From positions 713,854-777,853 of the forward strand of contig NZ_LAJB01000002.1 of the NCBI RefSeq assembly GCF_000970685.1: a stretch of 64,000 nucleotides of DNA, in the 5' to 3' direction. Positions 47,888 to 56,907 of the stretch are shown one piece after another. The position numbers and the translations under genes are program-made. Origin of the DNA: Domibacillus indicus. Its GTDB lineage: Bacteria > Bacillota > Bacilli > Bacillales > Domibacillaceae. The notes beneath the pieces are model-generated. The model was not told the origin of the DNA. It searched no databases and saw only the letters and a list, made by a program, of their open reading frames with translations. How positions within the stretch are numbered: the first letter of the stretch is position 1; each line of letters opens with the position of its first letter.

Positions 47888-48406
47888 TTACTTTTCGTTT
47901 TTCGGCGCCATAATAAGGAACATACTACGGCCGTCCATTTTCGGCTTAGACTCAACAGTCGCAACGTCTTTGCACGCTTCTGCAAAGCGGTCAAGAACAC
48001 GCTGGCCGATTTCTTTATGGGTAATCGCACGTCCTTTAAAGCGGATCGATGCTTTTACTTTGTCACCCTTTTCCAAAAACTTCACTGCATTGCGAAGCTT
48101 TGTATTGAAATCATGCTCATCAATGGTTGGGCTAAAGCGCACTTCTTTCAATTGGATGATTTTCTGGTTTTTGCGGGCTTCCTTCTCTTTCTTCTGCTGT
48201 TCAAATTTAAACTTTCCGTAGTCCATAATGCGGGCTACAGGCGGTTTTGCATTTGGAGCAACAAGCACAAGATCAAGATTAACGCGGGCAGCAATTTCAA
48301 GTGCTTCGCGTTTTTGTTTAATGCCAAGCTGATCGCCGTTCTGGTCAATCAAGCGTACTTCACGGGCACGGATGCCTTCATTTAAATTCATATCTTTGCT
48401 AATAAT
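47888..48406 (-). CDS. infC: Translation initiation factor IF-3
   Basis: Keeps ribosomal subunits apart and proofreads start codons. N-domain [20 protein letters not shown], linker with [15 protein letters not shown]-domain [18 protein letters not shown] place the start at the ATT at 48406, 6 bp after GGAGG, giving [12 protein letters not shown] as in Geobacillus IF-3; 172 residues. An upstream ATG would read through the ribosome site itself. ATT starts are a known feature of infC and allow autocontrol by IF-3. Confidence 0.95.
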   Translation of the reverse strand: MISKDMNLNEGIRAREVRLIDQNGDQLGIKQKREALEIAARVNLDLVLVAPNAKPPVARIMDYGKFKFEQQKKEKEARKNQKIIQLKEVRFSPTIDEHDFNTKLRNAVKFLEKGDKVKASIRFKGRAITHKEIGQRVLDRFAEACKDVATVESKPKMDGRSMFLIMAPKNEK

Positions 48407-48464
48407 AAGCCACCTCCGGGTCATTTTAAAAACACTGTTTAAAAGAAAAGCGCGCTATAGCATG

Positions 48465-48610
48465 AAAAAGACGGAGCATCTAAAGTAGATGCCCCGCCAG
48501 TAAAAAGCTGAATATACCAGCTTTGCCGTTTACCATGTCAACCTGCCGGCTTTATTGCCAGACGAGGTGAGAAGCGGGTGCTTCTGCTTTCTTTTATTGT
48601 GTGTTTCATT
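48465..48610 (-). promoter_or_regulatory. L20-type leader with attenuator of the infC operon
   Basis: The long leader contains CGCTTCTCACCTCGTCTGGCA, the type of sequence seen in Firmicute L20 leaders. It ends in a terminator hairpin GGGGCATCTA/TAGATGCTCC (48473-48494) followed by GTCTTTTTC. In B. subtilis L20 binds this leader and promotes termination. Confidence 0.8.
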
Positions 48611-48625
48611 CACCTAAGTAACTAT

Positions 48626-48654
48626 ATCATATCTTCTCTCAATTGTCTAGTAAA
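48626..48654 (-). promoter_or_regulatory. Sigma-A promoter of infC-rpmI-rplT
   Basis: TTTACT (48649-48654), 17 bp, TATGAT (48626-48631) on the minus strand, just upstream of the L20 leader. Confidence 0.75.
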
Positions 48655-48719
48655 CAAACTGAAAGAACCAACGTTTTAAATAATACCATTGCTTTCTAAA
48701 AAACACAACAGTTTTTTTC

Positions 48720-50651
48720 TTAACGTTTGCCTTCTTTTTGAACATGATCGCGGAAATTGTCGAACGACATCGTTTCCGACTGCTGTTCACCGTATTTGCG
48801 GACATTGACTGTTCCGCTTTCAAGCTCTTTGTCTCCTACAACAAGCATATACGGTATTTTTTTCATTTGGGACTCACGGATTTTGTAGCCTAGCTTTTCT
48901 TCACGGCTGTCCATTTGCACACGAATGCCGGCTGCTTTCAGCTCATCCTGCAGCTTCCGCGCATAATCATAATGAACTTCATTGGAAACCGGAATAATTT
49001 GAACCTGAACCGGTGCAAGCCATGTCGGGAATGCACCTTTATATTCTTCAATCAAGAATGCGACAAAACGCTCCATTGTCGATACAACGCCACGGTGAAT
49101 AACAACCGGACGGTGCTGCTTGCCGTCTTCGCCAACATACGTTAAATCAAACCGTTCCGGCAGCAGGAAGTCAAGCTGCACAGTGGATAGTGTTTCTTCT
49201 TTGCCAAGGGCTGTTTTCACCTGCACATCAAGCTTCGGTCCGTAAAACGCCGCTTCATCTTCTGCTTCTGTGTATTCCACTCCAAAATCATCCATCGCTT
49301 CTTTCAGCATAGACTGTGCTTTTTCCCACATTTCGTCATCATCGTAATACTTTTCTGTGTTTTCCGGATCACGGTAAGACAGGCGGAACGAATAGTCATT
49401 TAAACCAAAATCTTTGTATACTGCAAGGATCAGTTCCATCACACGCTTTAATTCTTCTTTAATCTGGTCCGGACGAACGAAGATGTGCGCGTCGTTCAAT
49501 GTCATGCCGCGAACACGCTGAAGGCCGGCAAGCGCCCCGGACATTTCGTAGCGGTGCATCGTGCCGAGCTCTGCAATCCGGATTGGCAGTTCACGGTAGC
49601 TGTGAATGTCATTTTTATAAACCATCATATGGTGCGGGCAGTTCATCGGGCGGAGAACAAGAGTTTCGTTATCCATTTCCATTGGCGGGAACATGCCTTC
49701 CTGATAGTGCCCCCAGTGGCCGCTTGTTTGATACAGCTCTTTGCTTCCGAGCACCGGTGTATACACATGCTCATAGCCAAGGCTTGCTTCTTTATCGACT
49801 ATGTAGCGTTCGATAATACGGCGGATGGTTGCGCCTTTCGGAAGCCATAACGGAAGTCCCTGGCCGACTTTTTGAGAGTTGGTAAATAAATCGAGTTCTT
49901 TTCCAATTTTCCGGTGATCCCGCTCTTTTGCTTCTTCAAGCATTTTCAAATGATGCTCAAGCTCTTCTTTTTTAAAGAAAGCTGTACCATAAATACGCTG
50001 AAGCATTTTATTATCAGAGTTGCCGCGCCAGTAGGCACCGGCAATGTTTAGCAGCTTAAATTCCTTCAGCTTGCCTGTTGACGGCACGTGGACGCCGCGG
50101 CAGAGATCGGTAAAATCACCCTGCTCATACAGAGTAACCGTTTCATCCTCGGGAATTGCTTCAAGAAGCTCAAGTTTATACTCATCATCAATTTCTTTAA
50201 AAAACTGTTCTGCTTCCGCACGGGAAACTTCTTTACGGATAACCGGAAAGTTTTCATTGATGATTTTTTTCATTTCTTTTTCAATCTTCGGCAGATCTTC
50301 CGGCGTGATGGACTCGTCTAAATCGATATCGTAGTAAAAACCGCCTTCAATTACCGGACCGACACCAAGTTTTACCTTGTCCGCACCGTAAATGCGCTTG
50401 ATTGCCTGAGCCATTAAGTGCGCTGTGCTGTGCCGCAAAACCTCCAGTGCATCTGCATGGTCCGGTGTAATAATTTCAATGGAGCCATCCTGCTCAATTG
50501 GCGTCTTTAAATCGATCGGTTCACCATTTACTTTGCCTGCCAGTGCTTTTTTGCGAAGCCCCGGGCTGATCGATTGTGCTACATCCTCCATTGTTGTGCC
50601 GGCTGGAAATTCCTTTACGGCTCCATCCGGAAATGTTAATTGGATTGACAT
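48720..50651 (-). CDS. thrS: Threonine--tRNA ligase
   Basis: Charges tRNA-Thr. An N-terminal TGS domain (1-62) and an editing domain with [13 protein letters not shown] lead into the class II core (motif 2 near [25 protein letters not shown] zinc/active-site cysteine, motif 3 [11 protein letters not shown]). An HGTP anticodon-binding domain ends the protein. The ATG at 50651 after AAGGAGG gives 643 residues, equal to B. subtilis ThrS. Controlled by a T-box. Confidence 0.98.
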   Translation of the reverse strand: MSIQLTFPDGAVKEFPAGTTMEDVAQSISPGLRKKALAGKVNGEPIDLKTPIEQDGSIEIITPDHADALEVLRHSTAHLMAQAIKRIYGADKVKLGVGPVIEGGFYYDIDLDESITPEDLPKIEKEMKKIINENFPVIRKEVSRAEAEQFFKEIDDEYKLELLEAIPEDETVTLYEQGDFTDLCRGVHVPSTGKLKEFKLLNIAGAYWRGNSDNKMLQRIYGTAFFKKEELEHHLKMLEEAKERDHRKIGKELDLFTNSQKVGQGLPLWLPKGATIRRIIERYIVDKEASLGYEHVYTPVLGSKELYQTSGHWGHYQEGMFPPMEMDNETLVLRPMNCPHHMMVYKNDIHSYRELPIRIAELGTMHRYEMSGALAGLQRVRGMTLNDAHIFVRPDQIKEELKRVMELILAVYKDFGLNDYSFRLSYRDPENTEKYYDDDEMWEKAQSMLKEAMDDFGVEYTEAEDEAAFYGPKLDVQVKTALGKEETLSTVQLDFLLPERFDLTYVGEDGKQHRPVVIHRGVVSTMERFVAFLIEEYKGAFPTWLAPVQVQIIPVSNEVHYDYARKLQDELKAAGIRVQMDSREEKLGYKIRESQMKKIPYMLVVGDKELESGTVNVRKYGEQQSETMSFDNFRDHVQKEGKR

Positions 50652-50682
50652 ATTTATTTCCTCCTTTTCTTCATAAAACGAC

Positions 50683-50930
50683 AAAAAACCCCGCTCCTCC
50701 GTAACGAAGGGGCGAGGTTTAATCGCGGTTCCACCCAACTTTCCGGGAAATTCCCGGCTCAATTGCAGTCAGATAACGGTCTGGTGCCGCCGCTCCTTAC
50801 TTACGTTTGTGTTCAGAAGCAGAGCTCGAGGGTGGTACATCCATTTGTTCCCGACGGGAAAGTTGCAGCCGAATGCTTCCCCTCTCTGTAGACGTCCCAA
50901 ATGAAGTATGTTCCTGTCATAGCTTTTCAT
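50683..50930 (-). promoter_or_regulatory. T-box leader of thrS
   Basis: T-box GGGTGGAACCGCG (50724-50736) on the minus strand. A terminator hairpin follows (50683-50720, CCTCGCCCC with GGAGCGGGG, then six U). A threonine specifier ACC is likely in TGTACCACCCTCGAG near 50838. Confidence 0.92.
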
Positions 50931-50938
50931 ATGACGTT

Positions 50939-50967
50939 ATTATAGTCTCCCTCTCCTTTAAAATCAA
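50939..50967 (-). promoter_or_regulatory. Sigma-A promoter of thrS
   Basis: TTGATT (50962-50967), 17 bp, perfect TATAAT (50939-50944) on the minus strand. Confidence 0.88.
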
Positions 50968-50985
50968 GAGCCAGGAGCGCAGTTT

Positions 50986-51921
50986 TTAATACCGGCGGTT
51001 TGTTCCGGCCATCTCAACCGGAAGAGACAGATATTTAATGCGTTCCATGATCCGCTTGGCTTTCAGTCCTTCCTGCTCCCCGCGCTGCGAGTAAGTAAGA
51101 TGATGTTCTAATTCTTTTAAGTTGAAATTTGAAGTAAACAGAGTCGGCAGGTTTTCAAGCATCCTGAACTGGAGAATCGTGCCAAGAATATCATCACGCA
51201 CCCAGCTGGACATCGATTCAGCTCCAATATCGTCAATCATAAGTATCGGAGCAGTTTTCACCTTTTCTAATTTGCTGTCTAACGATTGATCACTTAAAGA
51301 TTGCTTCATTTCCCTCACAAACTCGGGAAAATACATGATAAGCGAGGATGTATTGCTTTCTACAGCTAATTCGTTTGCGATTGCCCCTAACAAATAGGAT
51401 TTTCCTACCCCAAAAGCTCCGTAAATGAACAGCCCTTTTGTTTGCGGGTTTTTCATATAATCATCTACAAAAGCTTCCGCTGCTTTTATTGCTTTCACCC
51501 TGTCGCGGTCTTTTAAATCTAAATTGCTGAACTTTGCATCCAGTATATTTTTGGGCACATAAAGGCTTTTAATTAACTTTTCGTTCTCTTTTTTCTGGTC
51601 ATCCATTATTTTTCGTGAACAGCGGTGATAGTCAATCTCCACTCTGCCGCGGCGCCATAAAAGTTCCGGTTCAAAGCCCTTTACTATATTAACGCACTCA
51701 GAAAGGCTCGGGCATTTGTCACATGCTTTGCTTTGTGTTTTGTATTCGTACAGCCTCACCAGATTCCTTTGAATAATCTCCTCTGATAAGTCGTTTTTGT
51801 TTTTCTCAAGGAAATTTCGAATAGAAGGATCACTTAAAATTTCATTTCGCATTCCTTCAAAGCGTGATTGAAAATCAAGTGAATTTGCCACTTTTTTTAA
51901 ACTCTCATTAATTCTTTCCAT
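50986..51921 (-). CDS. dnaI: Primosomal protein DnaI (helicase loader)
   Basis: AAA+ loader that places the replicative helicase on DNA. The N-terminal zinc-binding region has C67, C70, C76 (CDKCPSLSEC) and a later C101. Walker A is GAFGVGKS at 168-175, Walker B PILMIDDIGAE. 311 residues, as in B. subtilis. Overlaps the end of dnaB by 14 bp. Confidence 0.97.
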   Translation of the reverse strand: MERINESLKKVANSLDFQSRFEGMRNEILSDPSIRNFLEKNKNDLSEEIIQRNLVRLYEYKTQSKACDKCPSLSECVNIVKGFEPELLWRRGRVEIDYHRCSRKIMDDQKKENEKLIKSLYVPKNILDAKFSNLDLKDRDRVKAIKAAEAFVDDYMKNPQTKGLFIYGAFGVGKSYLLGAIANELAVESNTSSLIMYFPEFVREMKQSLSDQSLDSKLEKVKTAPILMIDDIGAESMSSWVRDDILGTILQFRMLENLPTLFTSNFNLKELEHHLTYSQRGEQEGLKAKRIMERIKYLSLPVEMAGTNRRY

Positions 51922-53311
51922 CTGCTTTCATCGCCTCCCTTCTCTGCTGCCTGTTTTTAATACGCTCTTCAAGTTCGCGTCTTTCTCTTTCAAGTTCTTC
52001 CTCTTCCTCTTGAGAGCGCTTAGGCTTGTTATCTTTTTCTTGAACCCAATCCGGCATTTTTTCTACCCGGGTAGGCCTTGCAGCAGTTCTCTGGTTTGCT
52101 TTTGTTTTATTGGCTGCCCGCTCACTCGCCTGATTTTGTTCACTTTTCGCAAGCTCAATGCCTTCTTTAGCTGTTTTTATTTTTTTCCGTGCCCACTGCG
52201 CTGCGATTTTATCCATAAAGCTTTTAGAAAGCTTCATATTCGATTTCAGCATAACATATTGAATGAGCGCATTCATTACTCCAGGCGTAAAATCATATTG
52301 AAGCATAACCTGTTCAATTAGTTTCATGTCAACCGAAGAAGGAGCTTTATCTGAAATATCGACAATCATTTGATAAGGCGTAACTGATTCACAATGAAGA
52401 ATCAGCTTTTCTTCTTTCGTTTTTGGCTTCTCTGCTGGTGCATTCTCCGGGCTTTTTATACGCGGTGTCATGTCTGGCAGGCGCCCGCCCGACTCAAACT
52501 GATAGGCATTGCGGGCGGATTTCCGCAGTTCATCGACATCGATTTCATCCTGCTCGTTTAAAGAAGACAAAACAAGATTTTTCATATCAAGCGGCGGAAT
52601 CCCATATAAAAACGACAGCTTTTTAACCGTTTCTTTTATAAAGGGAGTCAGAGAAGAGGCAGGAATAAGAGCATCCTTTAAGGCACGCTCAAGAGCAGAA
52701 AAATCAAAAGACCCATTCAAAACCGGTCCGGTTTTAACCCCCTTTGACGCTATGCGGCTTCCCGGCTCTGGGGCGCTGTCCAGCTCCGCTTCCTGAGCGT
52801 CCATATAACCTGTCGAAAACACATCCGGGAAAGCATGCGTCACCTCATGAAAATCAGGGGACTTCGGCTCACGATCGCAAAACATGCGCTTCAGCTTTAA
52901 AAAGTGAGGCTTTCCAATTTTCCGGTATAAAAAAACATTTAATAAGCCATCTGTAAAAAACTGGTCCGGGGCAAGCGGCGGCAGAAGTTCATACAGGAAC
53001 TCTCTGCTTTCACCTGTTTTTTTTACGTACGTCTTTAGCAGCCCGATTCCTTCAAGCTTTAACCGGTCTTCGTATATTTGCTGCGGGCTGCAGCCAAGTG
53101 TATTCATTAAATGATAATGCGGGGCGCCGCCTGATGACAGCCTGCCGTCCTCCACTTCTGCATACATTGTCATATATAAGCTGAGTGCCTGTGCACCAAT
53201 CAGCGGTTGATACAAAAGCGTAATTACTTTTTGTTCAAGACCGTCTATACAGCCGGACACTGATACGCTGTAGGCATCGGCGGGCTGCATTTCGTTCCAG
53301 TGCCGATTCAT
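51908..53311 (-). CDS. dnaB: Replication initiation and membrane attachment protein DnaB
   Basis: Firmicute-specific helicase co-loader. Two DnaB/DnaD-type domains: a winged-helix region near the N-terminus (ITLLYQPLIGAQALSLYMTMY) and a DnaB_2/DDBH2 domain around 325-390 (YDFTPGVMNALIQYVM). The charged tail is a coiled coil (EEEEELERERRELEERI). The ATG at 53311 behind GAGGTG gives 467 residues. Followed directly by dnaI. Confidence 0.95.
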   Translation of the reverse strand: MNRHWNEMQPADAYSVSVSGCIDGLEQKVITLLYQPLIGAQALSLYMTMYAEVEDGRLSSGGAPHYHLMNTLGCSPQQIYEDRLKLEGIGLLKTYVKKTGESREFLYELLPPLAPDQFFTDGLLNVFLYRKIGKPHFLKLKRMFCDREPKSPDFHEVTHAFPDVFSTGYMDAQEAELDSAPEPGSRIASKGVKTGPVLNGSFDFSALERALKDALIPASSLTPFIKETVKKLSFLYGIPPLDMKNLVLSSLNEQDEIDVDELRKSARNAYQFESGGRLPDMTPRIKSPENAPAEKPKTKEEKLILHCESVTPYQMIVDISDKAPSSVDMKLIEQVMLQYDFTPGVMNALIQYVMLKSNMKLSKSFMDKIAAQWARKKIKTAKEGIELAKSEQNQASERAANKTKANQRTAARPTRVEKMPDWVQEKDNKPKRSQEEEEELERERRELEERIKNRQQRREAMKADGKN

Positions 53312-53344
53312 GATGTTCACCTCGATACTTCTCTGAATAAGAAG

Positions 53345-53375
53345 AAAAAAGCCCGGAGCAAAATCTCCCGGGATT
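53345..53375 (-). terminator. Terminator after nrdR
   Basis: GCCCGGAG (53351-53358) pairs with CTCCCGGG (53365-53372) with one bulge; the minus strand ends TTTTTTCTTC. It lies between nrdR and dnaB, so dnaB needs read-through or its own promoter. Confidence 0.8.
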
Positions 53376-53834
53376 TTATTTTTCTTTGTTAATAAGATCT
53401 TTCAGTTCATCTAAAAACACGTTAATATCTTTAAATTGCCGATAAACAGATGCAAAGCGGACGTAAGCGACTTCGTCAATTTCCGCAAGACGATCCATCA
53501 CCATTTCTCCCACCTCATCTGATTGCACTTCTGATACACCTCTTGCCCGCAGCTCCTGTTCGATATCCGCTGCCACTTTCTCAAGAGTTCCAAGCGGAAC
53601 CGGCCGTTTCTCGCAAGCTTTTATTAGTCCGCGGAGCATTTTTTCACGGTTGAATTCTTCGCGCATTCCTTCTTTTTTCACGACAATAAGCGGCGTATGC
53701 TCTACACGTTCAAACGTCGTAAACCGGTACCCGCACTTTTCGCACTCGCGGCGCCGCCGGATGGAATGCCCGTCATCTGCCGGACGCGAATCGACTACTT
53801 TCGTCCCGTTAAAACGGCAGTCAGGGCAAATCAT
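53376..53834 (-). CDS. nrdR: Transcriptional repressor NrdR
   Basis: Represses ribonucleotide reductase genes in response to nucleotide state. The zinc ribbon has C3, C6, C31 and C34. An ATP-cone domain follows (about 49-139, [20 protein letters not shown]). 152 residues. Upstream of dnaB-dnaI as in B. subtilis (ytcG). Confidence 0.97.
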   Translation of the reverse strand: MICPDCRFNGTKVVDSRPADDGHSIRRRRECEKCGYRFTTFERVEHTPLIVVKKEGMREEFNREKMLRGLIKACEKRPVPLGTLEKVAADIEQELRARGVSEVQSDEVGEMVMDRLAEIDEVAYVRFASVYRQFKDINVFLDELKDLINKEK

Positions 53835-53970
53835 GATTAAATCAACTCCGATTTTATTTTAAATATGGATTAGATGTAAAATGCAGCATCCTGACACCGT
53901 ACATTTTCACCTTCCTGGCACAGGTTTTTTCTTATGTTTTATCATACTAAAAAAAATTCATTCTGAAAAT

Positions 53971-54002
53971 AGAAAAGAGGCGTATGAAAGTTCATACACC
54001 TC
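53971..54002 (-). terminator. Terminator of speD
   Basis: GAGGCGTATGAA (53977-53988) pairs with TTCATACACCTC (53991-54002, one G-U pair); the minus strand continues with TTTTCTATTTTC. Confidence 0.85.
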
Positions 54003-54009
54003 GTTTTGT

Positions 54010-54393
54010 TTACATAACCTTTGCAGTTTCTTTAACTTGCGAGCGCACAGGACCCATACCACGCGGCATCTCGATTGTTTCGCGCGTTTCAGCCTCAAGT
54101 GCATCTGCAATATAGTTCGCAGCAATATTCGGATCCAGGTCACCGCATGTATAAACATCAATGCTGGCATATCCATGTTCCGGGAAGCTGTGAATCGTTA
54201 AGTGAGACTCGGAGATAATGACGACTCCACTGACTCCCTGAGGAGCAAACTTGTGGAACGCGACTTCGCGAATTTCCGCACCTGATTTAAGAGCGGCGTC
54301 GACAAATGTTCTCTCGATGACTTCCATATCGTTTAATTTGTCAAAATTGCAGCCCCATAATTCTGAAATGACGTGACGACCCATTGTTTCCAT
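54010..54393 (-). CDS. speD: S-adenosylmethionine decarboxylase proenzyme
   Basis: Makes decarboxylated SAM, the aminopropyl donor for spermidine. The proenzyme cleaves itself between E62 and S63 ([11 protein letters not shown]), giving a pyruvoyl group. H68 and C83 complete the active site. 127 residues, nearly identical to B. subtilis SpeD (SpeH). Own promoter and terminator. Confidence 0.98.
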   Translation of the reverse strand: METMGRHVISELWGCNFDKLNDMEVIERTFVDAALKSGAEIREVAFHKFAPQGVSGVVIISESHLTIHSFPEHGYASIDVYTCGDLDPNIAANYIADALEAETRETIEMPRGMGPVRSQVKETAKVM

Positions 54394-54509
54394 GATCGTT
54401 CCCCCTTTTACAAAGTAGTTTTTGAATCAATTGTAAAAGTGATCACTGCCACGGGGGAAAGTTAGTCCGAAGAGGTCCTAACCCTTTAAGCATTTATTTC
54501 ACAAAGATG

Positions 54510-54538
54510 AGTATACGACCTGCCGCAACATTTTGCAA
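54510..54538 (-). promoter_or_regulatory. Sigma-A promoter of speD
   Basis: TTGCAA (54533-54538), 17 bp, TATACT (54510-54515) on the minus strand. The leader of about 110 bases contains a small hairpin (GTTAG...CTAAC, 54461-54482). Confidence 0.88.
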
Positions 54539-54565
54539 CAAGTTTCTTTTATTTTTTTAAACGCA

Positions 54566-54591
54566 GAAGCTCCGGCAAATGCCGGAGCTTC
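54566..54591. terminator. 11-bp hairpin between repeat island and speD
   Basis: GAAGCTCCGGC (54566-54576) pairs perfectly with 54581-54591. On the minus strand it is followed by TGCGTTT only, so it is a modest terminator, possibly for gapB read-through. Confidence 0.55.
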
Positions 54592-54639
54592 AGACTGTCG
54601 ATAAACTATATAAGTTGAATGAAGCTTTTTCCATCGGCT

Positions 54640-55120
54640 GTTTACTGCCCTGTAAGAATTCTTTTGAAAAACAACATAGCGGGCTGGCGGCTGCGCTAAC
54701 AGCCGGGGCGAACGCTGAACCAGCCATCATTCGCGCCGTCTGTTTCAGCTTGTCCGCTCGTCCTGCGGGAGTCTCCGCCGGCAGCCCTCCCCCCGTTCCT
54801 TTTCAGGAAAGAAGAGAAACAAATCCTGTTGTTTTTCCTCCCCATAAAAGGCGGCAGGCGCGGGGCGTAGACTCCTATGGGACCAGCGGGCAGCTGAGAT
54901 CGGTGGAGCCGGCAGGCGGAGACGAGCTCAGCGCCTGCCCCATGGAATACGCGTCCCCGCGAATGCCGCTTCACTCACTCGGGCTAAGTTCTGTTTTCAG
55001 ACGCTTTTTTTGAGAAACAATAGGTAAAATTCTTTGTTCAATTATGAAGTAAATGACATTGCCTATAAGCTGAAGCCAGGCTGATTGAAAGCGGGCGTTT
55101 GTCAGCAGCCTGAAAGCAGA
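54640..55120. repeat. Repeat island between speD and gapB
   Basis: No credible gene. About 54670-54990 is GC-rich and structured: CTGCGGGAGTCTCCGCCGGC near 54765, then GGGGCGTAGACTCCTATGGG near 54862 and GCGTCCCCGCGAATGCCGC near 54952. Blocks of this kind (GGGGCGTAGACTCC...GCGTCCCCGC) are familiar to me as dispersed Bacillaceae repeats. At 55077-55130 the motifs AGGCTGATTGAAA, GCGTTTGTCAGCAGCCTGA and AGACTGATTGAAA repeat the ends of the 26.45 kb element. The open frames across it are not considered genes. Confidence 0.65.
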
Positions 55121-55132
55121 CTGATTGAAAAG

Positions 55133-56164
55133 TTAAGCAGAAATCGAAACAGCTTTTTTCATCTTCTCTGCTACATAGTTCACAAGATCTACTACCCGGC
55201 AGGAGTAGCCCCACTCATTATCATACCAGGCAAGCACTTTTACTTTGTTTTCGCCTATTACAATCGTTGTCAGTCCATCAACCGTGGAGGAGTAAGGATT
55301 CGTATTGAAGTCTACCGAGACAAGAGGTTCTTCTGTGAAATCTAAAATTCCTTTCAGCTGCCCGTCCGCTGCTTCTCTGAATGCATTATTCACTTCTTCC
55401 GCTGTTACCGGCCGTTCGACATCTACAACAAGATCAACAAGCGATACATTTGATGTAGGCACCCGGATCGCCATGCCATGCACCTTCCCTTTAAGCTGCG
55501 GCAAAACAAGCGAAAGTGCTTTTGCGGCGCCTGTTGAGGTTGGAATAATTGACTGGGCGCAGGCACGTGCACGGCGCAGGTCTTTGTGAGGATTATCGAT
55601 ATTTTTTTGATCATTTGTGTAAGCGTGAACTGTAGTCATCAGTCCATTTCGGATTCCAAAGTTTTCATCAAGAACTTTGGCAACCGGAGCGAGACAGTTC
55701 GTTGTACAGGAAGCATTTGAAATAATATCATGCTTTTCAATGTGAAGATCCTGCTCATTTACACCCATGACGACGGTAACATCTTCGTTTTTACCAGGAG
55801 CAGTAAGCACTACTTTTTTTGCTCCAGCCTGTAAATGAAGTGCTGCTTTTTCACGCGCATTAAATTTGCCGGTCGCTTCAATTACAATATCAATGCCTAG
55901 TGAATCCCACGGCAGCTCCAGCGGATCGCGGCTGGAAAAAAGCTGGACGCGTTTTCCATTGATGATAAGGGCTTTTTCTTCAACTTGAATGTCTGCATCA
56001 AACTTTCCATGATTCGTATCATATTTGAGCAAATGAGCAAGCGTTTCAGCAGGGTAACTGGCATTCACCGCCGCAATGTCCAGGCTGTCATCTAAGATTG
56101 CTCTGCGGAACACCATTCGTCCAATACGGCCAAATCCATTAATAGCTACTTTCGACTTCATCAT
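55133..56164 (-). CDS. gapB: Gluconeogenic NADP-dependent glyceraldehyde-3-phosphate dehydrogenase
   Basis: Works in the gluconeogenic direction in bacilli. The catalytic cysteine is C153 in SNASCTTNC. The N-terminal fold is [18 protein letters not shown] after the second strand lacks the acidic residue of NAD enzymes, in line with NADP use. The ATG at 56164 after GGGAGG gives 343 residues. Neighbours speD and coaE match B. subtilis gapB rather than gapA. A long inverted repeat at the promoter suggests repression (CcpN controls gapB in B. subtilis). Confidence 0.95.
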   Translation of the reverse strand: MMKSKVAINGFGRIGRMVFRRAILDDSLDIAAVNASYPAETLAHLLKYDTNHGKFDADIQVEEKALIINGKRVQLFSSRDPLELPWDSLGIDIVIEATGKFNAREKAALHLQAGAKKVVLTAPGKNEDVTVVMGVNEQDLHIEKHDIISNASCTTNCLAPVAKVLDENFGIRNGLMTTVHAYTNDQKNIDNPHKDLRRARACAQSIIPTSTGAAKALSLVLPQLKGKVHGMAIRVPTSNVSLVDLVVDVERPVTAEEVNNAFREAADGQLKGILDFTEEPLVSVDFNTNPYSSTVDGLTTIVIGENKVKVLAWYDNEWGYSCRVVDLVNYVAEKMKKAVSISA

Positions 56165-56188
56165 AATTGAAGGCCTCCCACTCAATAA

Positions 56189-56228
56189 TGTTATACTTTA
56201 TACCTTTTCATCATAATTTAGTATAACA
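56189..56228. promoter_or_regulatory. gapB promoter region with 9-bp inverted repeat
   Basis: TGTTATACT occurs on the minus strand at 56220-56228, serving as the extended -10 of gapB. The same nine bases occur on the plus strand at 56189-56197, giving a perfect inverted repeat with a 22-bp gap. It may bind a repressor such as CcpN, or form a divergent antisense promoter. Confidence 0.65.
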
Positions 56229-56295
56229 CATTAAGAAAAAAAAGAAACAAAAAATGACCCAGTTTAATAAAATTCACGATCCGTTCAAAAAGGGA

Positions 56296-56333
56296 CAAAA
56301 AAAGACCCAATTAAGGGCTAAGTCTTAATTGGG
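56296..56333 (-). terminator. Terminator overlapping the end of coaE
   Basis: CCCAATTAAG (56306-56315) pairs with CTTAATTGGG (56324-56333), followed on the minus strand by TCTTTTTTTG. The stem includes the coaE stop codon. Confidence 0.92.
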
Positions 56334-56907
56334 CCAGCCAGTGATCGAGCTGTTCTTTCGTTTTATCAATCGTGCCGCTATTATCTATCATATCGTCAGC
56401 AAGCTTCTTTTTTTCATTAATAGGCATCTGGGACTCAATGCGGTCCATTGCTTCCTTTTCTGTATACCCATTTCGATTCATCAGCCGTTCAAGCTGGATT
56501 TCAGGTGTAACGTAAATGAGCAGTGTTCGTTCTGCCATCCAGGCCAGCTTGCTTTCAAATAAAAGGGGAATGTCAAATATAATGGTTCTGCAGCCTGCTG
56601 CTATCGCCTTATCCTTTTCAGAAAGCATCCATGTCCGGACAGCCGGATGGATAATCTCGTTTAACTGCTTTCGTTTGAACTCATCCCCAAAAATAACCTC
56701 TCCAAGCTTTTTCCGGTTTAATGTTCCATCCTGGAACAGCATTTCATTGCCGAACAGCTGTACAATTTGCTCAAGGACCGGCTGGCCTGGCATCACAACC
56801 GCACGTGAGGCAATATCCGCATCAATAACTGTAAATCCTTTGTTTTTTAATAATTGGCTGACTGTACTTTTCCCGCTTGCAATCCCGCCGGTCAGTCCAA
56901 TAATCAT
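56311..56907 (-). CDS. coaE: Dephospho-CoA kinase
   Basis: Last step of coenzyme A synthesis. The P-loop is GGIASGKST at residues 7-15. DADI (near 32-35) and the LID region RNGYTEKEAMDRIESQMP follow. The ATG at 56907 behind GGAGG gives 198 residues and overlaps the mutM stop by 4 bp; longer readings add residues not found in the family. Confidence 0.96.
   Translation of the reverse strand: MIIGLTGGIASGKSTVSQLLKNKGFTVIDADIASRAVVMPGQPVLEQIVQLFGNEMLFQDGTLNRKKLGEVIFGDEFKRKQLNEIIHPAVRTWMLSEKDKAIAAGCRTIIFDIPLLFESKLAWMAERTLLIYVTPEIQLERLMNRNGYTEKEAMDRIESQMPINEKKKLADDMIDNSGTIDKTKEQLDHWLAQLRLSP

Noticed and set aside
54579-55013. Open frames on both strands of the speD-gapB gap
   Set aside because: They run through GC-rich repeat blocks, lack ribosome sites and have no recognisable domains.
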